Assembly (NCBI RefSeq): GCF_037325665.1 | Contig: NC_090261.1 | Coordinates: 61,074,815-61,138,814, forward strand | Length of the DNA stretch: 64,000 nucleotides | Reading direction: 5' to 3' | Source: Littorina saxatilis | Lineage: Eukaryota; Mollusca; Gastropoda; Littorinimorpha; Littorinidae | Part shown: in pieces, positions 56,201 through 64,000 of the stretch | How positions within the stretch are numbered: the stretch's first letter is position 1 | Layout: each line of letters starts with the position of its first letter | The notes under the pieces: generated by a model | Told to the model about the DNA's origin: nothing | Database searches by the model: none | Seen by the model: the letters and a program-made list of their open reading frames with translations, nothing else | Translations under genes and position numbers: made by a program

Positions 56201-59200
56201 TAAATTATGACCAGACGTTACTGTGCTACACAAGACATCCAACTACAGTAACATTTAACGAACATAACTGTTACACAAGACATCCAACTACAGTAACATT
56301 CAACGAACATAACTGTTACACAAGACATCCAACTACAGTAACATTCAACGAACATAACTGTTACACAAGACATCCAACTACAGTAACATTCAACTAACAT
56401 AACTGTTACACAAGACATCCAACTACAGTAACATTCAACGAACATAACTGTTACACAAGACATCCAACTACAGTAACATTCAACGAACATAACTGTTACA
56501 CAAGACATCCAACTACAGTAACATTCAACAAACATAACTGTTACACAAGACATCCAACTACAGTAACATTCAACAAACATAACTGTTACACAAGACATCC
56601 AACTACAGTAACATTCAACTAACATAACTGTGTTACACCAGCCACCCAACAGTATGACTCACATCCAGTTGCGCGGCATCCCCCTCAACAGCGTCCTGCT
56701 CTCCATCAGAACCTTCATCCTGGGCTTCCTGCATGTAAAACCCAAAATTGAACAACCTTGTACAGTGGAATCACACCCCCCCCCCCCCTCCATTTTAAGA
56801 CCTCAAATAATCTGAGGAAACCTGGTCTTAACATGGAGGTAAATTTACAGACTCTATGAAGAGAAAATGTTCGGACACAAGGTTTTAAAAGGATGGAAGT
56901 ATTAAATCCGGGGGTCTTATAAGGGGGTTCCACTGTTCTCAAAACAACAGTTCTGCACCCTTCCATACTAATCACTCTTTTTATTACTGCGTTTTCTTTT
57001 CTGTCTTAACTCTTTTGCTGGTCACAGCTGACCAAAAATTATTCTCATGATTTTGTGCCGGCCCAATTTTGAGGGCTGTCTAAAGGGGCTTTGAGATTGG
57101 AGATCCAGACAGTGTCACCCAAGCTGCACGGGTGGGACTTGGGTAGAAGCGTAAAAGCTTACTATGTGAAGGGTTCAGTTAGCAAGCTCCCCTGAAGCTG
57201 AAAAATGTCTATAAGTTGTTCAGATTAACAGAAAAAACGTTTTTAGCATAGATGTACATACAATACCATCCCTGAAGCTGTATGGATATTTGAGTCACCA
57301 AGTTCCCTTTGGTCAATTGTCTTGAAAGGATCAAATGGTGCCCAGCGTATGCACTGGATTGTCTTGAAAGGATCAAATGGTGCCCAGCGTATGCACTGGA
57401 TTGTCTTGAAAGGATCAAATGGTGCCCAGCGTATGCACTGGATTGTCTTGAAAGGATCAAATGGTGCCCAGCGTATGCACTGGATTGTCTTGAAAGGATC
57501 AAATGGTGCCCAGCGTATGCACCGGATTGTCTTGAAAGGATCAAATGGTGCCCAGCGTATGCACTGGATTGTCTTGAAAGGATCAAATGGTGCCCAGCGT
57601 ATGCACTGGATTGTCTTTTTAAGAAAATCAGTTTGTCTGTTTTTGGATTTTTAAGAAAAACAGTTACAGTATAACCAGTCATGTAATGTCTGCGTCCCAG
57701 TCGGGTAGAATATTCACCAGAAAAGATATTCTATTAAAAAGATATAATTTGAAAGCACAAACTCATACCTCTTTTATGAAACCAGCAGGTCTAACAACCT
57801 CTTGCACGGAAACATCTGTGGCACCTGAAAAAAAAAGAATTACACATGTTCATGTTAAAAATGAAAGAAGGTCAAAAATAGCTTGAAGCAAAAACAGAAA
57901 TAATCTTGGATATTTGTACTTTTTGTAGCAGCAGCAGTTTCCACGTGCATTTTAAAATGTAAACAAAAAAAAGAGAACAGCCATTCTTCTGCAACGTCCT
58001 TTGTGACCACAAGTTTAACAACCCCAGCTTTAGAACTTAAAGAATCTACACAACATTTATTTTTTGGAAAAGACAGAACTGAAGAAAGACAAGGATCAGA
58101 AAAGTCAAACTTGCGTTGAGATTGTCATCACAAGCACAAGATGTAATGAAGACTGACCCAAATTCAAAAATCGAACACCACGGTTAGTGCGCATGAGAAA
58201 GTTATAAACTGGGTGGGACCCAAGCACTGAATGGTTGAAATCTAACAATCCCAACCCAACTAGGCACTTTTCACATTACCCAAAAAGTTTGCTTAAAGTT
58301 TGTGGGTTTCTGGGTACTGGATGCTACTGGCAAACTTCTTACCTTCAGGTCCTATGATATGCACTCCATCCTGGCTTTTGGCCGCTGGGCGACCTTGACC
58401 CTGACCTTTCCCGCTCTGGGGTCGGCCACCATGCTTTCCGACTTTGGGAGGCAAATCCTCTTTTCCTTTCTTCCCTTTCCCTTTCTTCCGTTTTTCTTCT
58501 TTCTGAGCCCCTGAAGACTGAATTATAATAAAAGCCACAGACATAATTAATAACAAACAAAAATTCCAAATCTAAATGATTGTGGAAATACAGTGTATTT
58601 TGATACATTGATAGAGAGCTCTCCCTTAGCCTCTTTCAACAAATAATATTTGCTCAAGCAATGGATACAAAAACACAATACATCACGAAACAAGGAATAG
58701 ACTTGCAGTCTTGATTTATACTTATACCGCTTTCGGGGGAAGATAATCCTTATACTTATATTTATAAATCAATGAAAAATTCAATAAAGACAACAGCAAT
58801 AAACAATCAAAGACTGCTGGAAACAAATCATGAAAATGACACCAACATCAAGCGCTACATACAATACATGATTTATCGCAAGACAAAAATTGGCCGAGAT
58901 GAAACTCGCTCAGTCTAATCTCTACAAACAAAGACTCACAGCAAGGATCTCCATTTTCAACTGCCGTTCTTCTTCATCTTGGTCTCCATACTTTTCCTTG
59001 ATCTTCCGCAACTTGTTCTGCAGAGAAGCAGTGTGTTAATCAAGAAGCATATCAGCATGTCACACTTTCAACGTAAGCTTCAAATTTGCACTGTCTGTGC
59101 ACGGAATATTTACACAATGTTAGGAATGTTGTTTCGGCATAAGCTTTCGGTAAAAAAACTGACACTTACTATTTTAAATAGACAATGTTCGGAAATAACT

Positions 59201-62200
59201 TTATTGGGTTTGTATGGGTTGTGAAAGAGTGAATACTCTTGGAAACATTGAGGCAAGCTTTGCCGTGTGACATCTTAGGCCAGTCAACAGCCAGCAGTTC
59301 TTCTTCTTCTTCTTCTGCGTTCGTGGGCTGAAACTCCCACGTACACTCGTGTGGTTTTTTTGCACGAGTGGAATTTTACGTGTATGACCGTTTTTTACCC
59401 CGCCATTTAGGCAGCCATACGCCGTTTTCGGAGGAAGCATGCTGGGTATTTTCGTGTTTCTATAACCCACCGAACTCTGACATGGATTACAGGATCTTTT
59501 TCGTGCGCACTTGGTCTTGTGCTTGCGTGTACACACGGGGGTGTTCGGACACCGAGGAGAGTCTGCACACAAAGTTGACTCTGAGAAATAAATCTCTCGC
59601 CGAACGTGGGGACGAACTCACGCTGACAGCGGCCAACTGGATACAAATCCAGCGCGCTACCGACTGAGCTACATCCCCGCCCCCAACAGCCAGCAGTGTG
59701 TCTCCACACGTGGACAAGGACAGGCCTGGGAACCCCTGTTTTGCACTTGGAGTATTCTCAAGTAAACTTGGTGTATTTTCAGGCAAATGAGCGTAGTCCA
59801 CACAACATTTCAACATCCATGATTAAAACATGCTTCACACGCGTCCGTCACACCGTTAATTACGTTTACCTATACATTTAAAACAAATGCTTTTTTCAAT
59901 GTTTACTGACAAAGACTGTAATCATGTGTCAAAAACTGGATCAGCTTCAGGATGGGCTTGTAAAGAAAAGTAGTCTAGGAATTTTTCTCGTCGTATTGTT
60001 TTCCCACTGACCGTACTGATCGTATTCTCGACAATCATGCGTACAAAATACGGTGAAATCGTATGGGTTCCCAGGTCTGCAAGGACTATTCCTCTATTGC
60101 CAAACACTTTGCCGTTAATTCAGCAGAATTGCCAGACTTCTTAACAATTGGGTAGAGTAATACCAAAGACTACCTAAAACTTTGGAAAATTGCCCAAACT
60201 TCTATGGCAATTGGAAAATTTGGTAAAGAAAACAAATCCTAGCAAACATCCCTGCTATGGATCAGCACCTGCGGCTGCTCCATCTAGGGTTGCATCCCAG
60301 GCTTTCCATGCTAACAGCAGCAGTCCTCTGACACGCATCAAGCTTTCATCCTTAACTGCATTTTATTTTATTTCATGGCGAATTTGTCCCACTAACTTGT
60401 GCCACTGACTTTACTGTTTTAAATCCTTAACATAGTTTCTCACCAACTAAAATACCAACCTTCTTGCCTCTTTTTGCTGGTAGCTGTTGCTGGGAGGTAG
60501 ATGTGTCCGTGTCTCCTTTTAGCCTAGCCTGCTTTGAAAACAAAACACACATAACTATTGTTTAGAACGTCAGCTGAATAGTCACTTCTTTGAATAAACA
60601 TCTAGACCAAGCCACAAATGTAATTATGCTGAAGTATGTTTTTTCACCACACTACCATTTGGCTTGGGGTTAAAATTAAAAACAAAATTGTAAAATTACA
60701 TAAAAATCTCAGCTCTGCTCTTCAAGCAAACTCACCTCTGCTTCCAAATCCTGTGTGGTTGGTGCAGTAGAGTCTGGCTCAGGGTGCTGTTGATTTGAAC
60801 TGGCTTTTTCTTCACTTTGCTCAGGTAGTTCTTCTTCGTCATCTTCTGCGCTCATCTGAGGCATCCCTCCCTTCTTGGCTCTGCGCATTTCTCTGAGGAA
60901 AGAAATATGATAAAGTTAGAACCCTTCTCTCATACACCATTATATTCACCACTGCAGATCTGGCCATTTTCTACATGGGATAAGAGCATACTTTAACTTA
61001 CACACAAATGAAAAATCTGCATCCTGGCAGCTTTCTGTACAAAGTGAGAATTTTTCATTGAATTCATTTCTTGAATTACACCTATCAGGCATGGGAATTG
61101 AAAATAGTCAAAAAGGCTGAAATTATTTAGTAATAGCAAAGTCGACGGTGCAAAGCGCCTTACTAGGGGGGTCCGGGGGTATGCCCCCCCGAAATATTTT
61201 TCTCTCCAAAGAACCCAAATGGTGCAATTTGGTGTCATCTGAGCTCCAAGTTTGCCATTATATTCAGTTTTTAAGAACCATTTTTGCATCCCCCATTTAT
61301 TTTTTCGGCGGACACTTTTGCTTTTTCGGCGGAAAAAAAAAAAATCGGCGGAAATTTGCCTTTTGGCGGACAATTCCCATGCCTGACCTATGTCAACCTG
61401 AGAAATTAATTCTACAAAAACTTCCCACTCTGCATACAAAGCAGCCTGGAGCTGTTGCTTTTTGGCCCGTGACAATAATAATAATAATAATAATAATACG
61501 AATATTTATAACGCGCACATATCTCACCAACAGGCGACTCAAGGCGCACATACACTCGTTCACACACACGGAGACTTAAAGTCACTAGCACACACACACA
61601 CCATCAAACATTAAAATATGTACAGTTATTCAGGGTGGGATGGGGTGGGCAGTGTATAATGCATGGATTATTTGGAGAAAAGGAATGTCTTGAGTGCAGA
61701 TTTGAATGATTCGAGGGACTGTTGTTGGCGGAGGGGGAGAGGTAGTGTGTTCCATTGGCTAGGTGCTTGGAAAGAAAATGAGCGTTGACCTGCTGTTTTG
61801 AGTTTGGTGTGGGGGATGTTGAGCTTGAGGGAGTCGGCAGATGATCTGAGTGTTCGTGAAGGGACATAGAGAGAAAGAGAGTCGGAGAGATAGGCAGGGG
61901 CGAGACCATGGAGGCATTTGTAGGTGAGAGTGTTGATTTTGTAGGTGATACGGGCAGGAACGGGCAACCAGTGGAGCTGATTTAGGAGGGGGGTGATATG
62001 ATCTCTCTTTTTCTTTCGTAGGACAAGACGGGCAGAGCTATTTTGAATGCGTTGGAGACGAGAGATAGAAGAATAATATGTATAAATGGAGAAAAAAAAG
62101 ACTAAAACAAAAGTCCAGTCCAAACACAGAATAACATGTCATGCACACAGACTGACAGGCAAAAAATGACACCTCATACATACAGATAGCTTAAATCTCA

Positions 62201-63418
62201 CCTTCTCTGTTTGGCTGACAGTCTTCCAGTTGCTCGGTTTGGATTCTGAAACCCAGTAAAATAGAGCGTTAATATTAGGCATCCAAGCTCAGTTTACAAT
62301 GACCAGTTTGCTTTTGATGCTATCATCAGTGTGAGTAAAGTCCAAAATGGAAAGAAATCACTCTAAAACCCTGATTGTTTTTAAAGTATTGACAACATCT
62401 AAAATGCAATCTCTAAACTCTCTTCACTGTCCTTTACCTTTTCTCCAAAAGTGAAAGGGTTATCATCCCCAAGATTAATTGCTGCACTGATGGTGTCTCC
62501 TGTAGAACTGCTGTTGCTTGTCAAACGCTGCAACTCATATCTGCAAAGAAGCAGTCACATTAATTTCGATCATTTCACATGGAGTAATGTACCGTCGTCC
62601 TAGATGAAGCTTACAGGATCTCCATATATTCTGTATGCAACATACGAAAAATGCATCTCACTCAAAAGTATGCAGGAACTACTTATTGCTTTCCATAACT
62701 ATTCTGTCTAAAACAAACACACACACACACACAGGCAGGAACGAAAGTTGAGAATTACCCAAATCAGAAAAAAACGTGATGTTTAGATCTTTACATGTTC
62801 ACTTAACATTTTTCTTTTTTGATTCTTTGAAAATACATGTACTGGAAATCTGTCCAAAAATGAGCCGTTAAAACCAGAATTCCTGATTTCTTTATGATAA
62901 CTTTTATCTCTGCACAGAGGTATGCTCACTCTCATATACACACACTCACATATACACCCCCTCCCCTTCCCGGCCTACACTTACTTGTCTCCTTTCACAT
63001 GTGTCAGGTTGATGGATGTGTCAGGGAACTCCACAGCAACTGCAGCAGGCTGTTTCTTGGCACTGACATCACCCTTGGCACCCTCTTCATCTTGCTTGAC
63101 ATTGTCCTCCTTGACATTGTCCTCATCACCATCATCATCTGCATCCTCATCGTCTTCATCACTGCCATCTCCACCATCAGAACCACCTTCATCGCCATCA
63201 CCGTGGCTTTTGTCTTTGCTGTCATTGTCACTGTCGTCACTGTCACCATCTTCCCCCTCCAATTCCTCATCCTCCTCATCCACCTCATCCTCCTCATCCA
63301 CCTCATCCAGAGAGAGCGCGCTTTCTGCTTCTGATGCCATGGACATGGAGGCAGCGTCATCCTCGATGGTGCGCACTTTCCGTTCTCCGGCGTGTCTGGC
63401 TATGCTTCCATCTTCAAG
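53164..63418 (-). CDS. NEMF: NEMF (Rqc2/Tae2), C-terminal 13 exons; 5' part outside window
   Basis: NEMF binds 60S subunits carrying stalled nascent chains, recruits the E3 ligase Listerin and supports C-terminal tailing; it acts in cytosolic ribosome quality control. The 13 exons total 1479 nt (492 residues and stop) and every phase joins. Matches to human NEMF in order: the HxGERKVR motif after the NFACT-R core; a long Asp/Glu-rich stretch; [26 protein letters not shown]; the [17 protein letters not shown] coiled-coil; a Lys/Gly-rich basic stretch; then the NFACT-C domain, with [58 protein letters not shown] and [19 protein letters not shown]. The catalytic NFACT-N and NFACT-R parts lie beyond 64000. 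Confidence 0.96.
53680..53759 (-). CDS. NEMF: NEMF exon
   Basis: 80 nt, phase 1 to 0, encoding [20 protein letters not shown] and LMRIMK. The acceptor lies in a TG-rich run ending GTGCAG. The donor AAG|GTTTGT is weak. Confidence 0.92.
54029..54418 (-). mobile_element. S3 SINE, head type beta, in a NEMF intron
   Basis: Body and tail as in the other S3 copies; the head is of the GGGCGCAGTGGCGTGGTGGT kind. Flanked by GTTTTTAATT on both sides. It ends 35 bp from a NEMF splice donor. Confidence 0.85.
54454..54497 (-). CDS. NEMF: NEMF exon
   Basis: 44 nt, phase 2 to 1, encoding [14 protein letters not shown]. The acceptor is TTCCATTTCAG and the donor is G|GTAAAT. An S3 SINE sits in the intron 35 bp beyond the donor. 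Confidence 0.93.
55810..55913 (-). CDS. NEMF: NEMF exon (start of NFACT-C)
   Basis: 104 nt, phase 0 to 2. The acceptor is CTGATTACAG and the donor is AA|GTAGGT. It encodes [20 protein letters not shown] and [11 protein letters not shown], matching the human NFACT-C sequence closely. Confidence 0.95.
56221..56636. repeat. 45-bp tandem array, about 9 copies, in a NEMF intron
   Basis: Unit CACAAGACATCCAACTACAG plus TAACATTCAACGAACATAAC plus TGTTA. It ends about 27 bp from the donor of the NEMF exon at 56663-56728. Confidence 0.93.
56663..56728 (-). CDS. NEMF: NEMF exon
   Basis: 66 nt, phase 0 to 0, encoding [20 protein letters not shown] and LD. The acceptor is TTTTACATGCAG and the donor is GAT|GTGAGT. 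A TIR element ends 34 bp upstream of it, and a 45-bp tandem array starts about 27 bp downstream. Confidence 0.88.
56763..56935. mobile_element. Element F copy 3, short MITE
   Basis: 173 bp from CAGTGGAATC to GGTTCCACTG with a GGTCTTAA-rich interior, like the other F copies. It lies 34 bp upstream of a NEMF exon acceptor. Confidence 0.78.
57318..57615. repeat. 42-bp tandem array, about 7 copies, in a NEMF intron
   Basis: Unit TTGTCTTGAAAGGATCAAAT plus GGTGCCCAGCGTATGCACTG plus GA; nearly identical copies, so recently expanded. Confidence 0.93.
57769..57824 (-). CDS. NEMF: NEMF exon
   Basis: 56 nt, phase 1 to 0, encoding [18 protein letters not shown]. The acceptor TTTTTTTCAG is strong and the donor is GAG|GTATGA. 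Confidence 0.88.
58343..58517 (-). CDS. NEMF: NEMF exon (basic Lys/Gly-rich)
   Basis: 175 nt, phase 0 to 1. The acceptor is ATTATAATTCAG and the donor is G|GTAAGA. It encodes [20 protein letters not shown], followed by a Gly/Gln-rich stretch and GVHIIGPE; it corresponds to the GSNREEKGKKGKKGK region in human. Confidence 0.93.
58940..59017 (-). CDS. NEMF: NEMF exon (coiled coil)
   Basis: 78 nt, phase 0 to 0. The acceptor is CTTCTCTGCAG and the donor is [29 protein letters not shown] matches KMKKMKEKYKDQDEEDREL of human NEMF almost residue for residue. Confidence 0.95.
59298..59683 (-). mobile_element. S3 SINE, head type alpha, in a NEMF intron
   Basis: 386 bp flanked by a perfect 13-bp duplication, CAACAGCCAGCAG (59285-59297 and 59684-59696). 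The head is of the TAGCTCAGTCGGT kind. Confidence 0.9.
60460..60528 (-). CDS. NEMF: NEMF exon
   Basis: 69 nt, phase 0 to 0, encoding [20 protein letters not shown] and GKK. The acceptor TTTCAAAGCAG is good; the donor AAG|GTTGGT is weak. Confidence 0.87.
60736..60892 (-). CDS. NEMF: NEMF exon
   Basis: 157 nt, phase 2 to 0. The acceptor is TTTCTTTCCTCAG and the donor is GAG|GTGAGT. It encodes [20 protein letters not shown] and an acidic, Gln-rich continuation. A LINE fragment occupies the intron before it. Confidence 0.92.
61470..62125 (-). mobile_element. LINE 3' end (CR1/L2-like), in a NEMF intron
   Basis: A 5'-truncated non-LTR retrotransposon. The frame at 62123-61668 encodes the C-terminal region after the RT core ([44 protein letters not shown]). 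It is followed by a short 3' UTR and an (ATT)n tail. The clade is assigned from the LHWLPV and SRTLRSS patterns by memory. Confidence 0.82.
62202..62245 (-). CDS. NEMF: NEMF exon
   Basis: 44 nt, phase 0 to 2, encoding [14 protein letters not shown]. The acceptor is TGGGTTTCAG and the donor is AG|GTGAGA. LSAKQRR matches LSAKERR of human NEMF. Confidence 0.9.
62438..62540 (-). CDS. NEMF: NEMF exon
   Basis: 103 nt, phase 2 to 0. The acceptor is TTCTTTGCAG and the donor is AAG|GTAAAG. It encodes [17 protein letters not shown] and [11 protein letters not shown], a Ser/Thr-rich stretch without a clear human match. Confidence 0.85.
62985..63418 (-). CDS. NEMF: NEMF exon (acidic region), first in window
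   Basis: 434 nt, phase 0 to 2. The acceptor is TTGCTACAG and the donor is AA|GTAAGT. It encodes [16 protein letters not shown], about 90 residues dominated by Asp and Glu, and [15 protein letters not shown]. The acceptor and first bases of this exon are repeated upstream at 63500 and 63709. Confidence 0.94.
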
Positions 63419-63770
63419 CTGTAGCAAGAGACAGTTACAGAGTTATGGCCATGCGCACTTTCTGTTATATGATGTGTCTGGCTATGCTTCCATCTTCAAG
63501 CTGTAGCAAGAGACAGTTACAGAGTTATGGCAATGCGCACTTTCTGTTTTATGATATACAGAATACAGAATACAGAATACAGAATCTTTAATTGCCCAAG
63601 GTTGGGAATTTGTGATGACATTGCGGTTAAGAAACATTTCAATCCAGCCATATACACCAACACACGCATCATTATGTATCTGTCACTGTGCTATGCTTTC
63701 ATCTTCAAGCTGTAGCAAGAGACAGTTACAGAGTTATGGCAATGTGCACTTTCTGTACAGAGTTATGGCA
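63396..63770. repeat. Repeated exon-edge segment in NEMF, three copies
   Basis: Copies at about 63396-63475, 63476-63555 and 63690-63770 each contain CTTCAAGCTGTAGCAAGAGA and ACAGTTACAGAGTTATGGC. That segment is the 3' splice site and first codons of a NEMF exon. The first two copies are nearly identical; the third is more diverged. Confidence 0.9.
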
Positions 63771-64000
63771 ATGCTTCTGTTATACTGAACATCACAATGG
63801 TACTGAACCTGGTAAACCAGGTCAGAATCTGAACTCACCAGAGAAACTGTTGGTTGGGTGAAAAAAATGCCCAAGCGGAATTTCTCTCCTGTTCTTTTTG
63901 AGCAAGGTAAATGAATTCTACCTGAAGACAATATCTTCTACTTTGATTTTGTATCTCAAACGCAAAGAAAATCTCGTTGATTTTGAGAAAATATACATAC

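Noticed and set aside
56182-57682. Repeat ORFs such as [14 protein letters not shown] and [14 protein letters not shown]
   Set aside because: Same artefact from the 45-bp and 42-bp arrays in NEMF introns.
58293-58608. Minus ORFs beginning in intron sequence ([17 protein letters not shown])
   Set aside because: Their cores are NEMF exon 58343-58517 in the true and a shifted frame; the ORF starts are intronic.
63734-63931. Minus ORF reading KFRLGIFFTQPTVSLVSS, as a further NEMF exon
   Set aside because: It does not match the LPPSYLMMGFSFLFK segment expected before the HxGERKVR exon, so the next upstream exon must lie beyond the window.

Overview
This is animal nuclear DNA dense with repeats, most likely from a marine gastropod mollusc. 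The organism call is an inference: the genes have animal-type introns, and the SINE and MITE families look like ones I recall from gastropods. I could not run a database search. Almost every long open reading frame is a tandem-repeat artefact or part of a mobile element. The real genes are made of short exons, and I rebuilt them from splice sites, intron phase and protein-family motifs. Three host genes result, each with all intron phases consistent and a total coding length divisible by three. || (1) Minus strand, 34109 to 15216: a complete four-exon globin of 213 residues. It has an N-terminal MGCCGSK acylation signal, the two ancestral globin introns (B12.2 and G7.0), His at F8 and Gln instead of His at the distal E7 position. 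Its last intron is 15 kb long and holds a Penelope-like element, a 316-codon intact ORF of unknown function, a degraded mobile-element gene, a Helitron and nested DNA elements. || (2) Plus strand, 39779 to 50024: a seven-exon fructosamine-3-kinase family gene (FN3K/FN3KRP). Its first exon contains an apparent one-base frame break. A perfect palindromic GTCACGTGAC E-box lies 118 bp upstream of the ATG. || (3) Minus strand, 63418 to 53164: the last 13 exons, 492 residues, of NEMF (Rqc2/Tae2), the ribosome quality-control factor. The 5' part lies beyond the right edge. || Globin and FN3K are divergent; FN3K and NEMF are convergent. No operon-like or shared pathway relation is evident. || Repeats fill the rest. 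There are three SINE-like families: S1, with 12-13 bp target duplications; S2, tRNA-headed, with a tail resembling a LINE also present here; and S3, which carries two different tRNA-like heads on one body. There are two LINE 3' fragments and a Helitron with the hairpin plus CTAG terminus. Four further families (A, B, C, D) share one unusual architecture: AACAAG, a short hairpin, a subterminal inverted repeat, the body, and the matching inverted repeat. This resembles Helentron/HINE elements. Several TIR elements are also present (F, G, I, K, L, M), along with tandem arrays of 21, 30, 42, 45 and 74 bp units. One repeated theme is mobile elements abutting exons: globin exon 3 is flanked by elements 13 bp and 22 bp away, and copies of one TIR family lie 22-41 bp from exons of all three genes.
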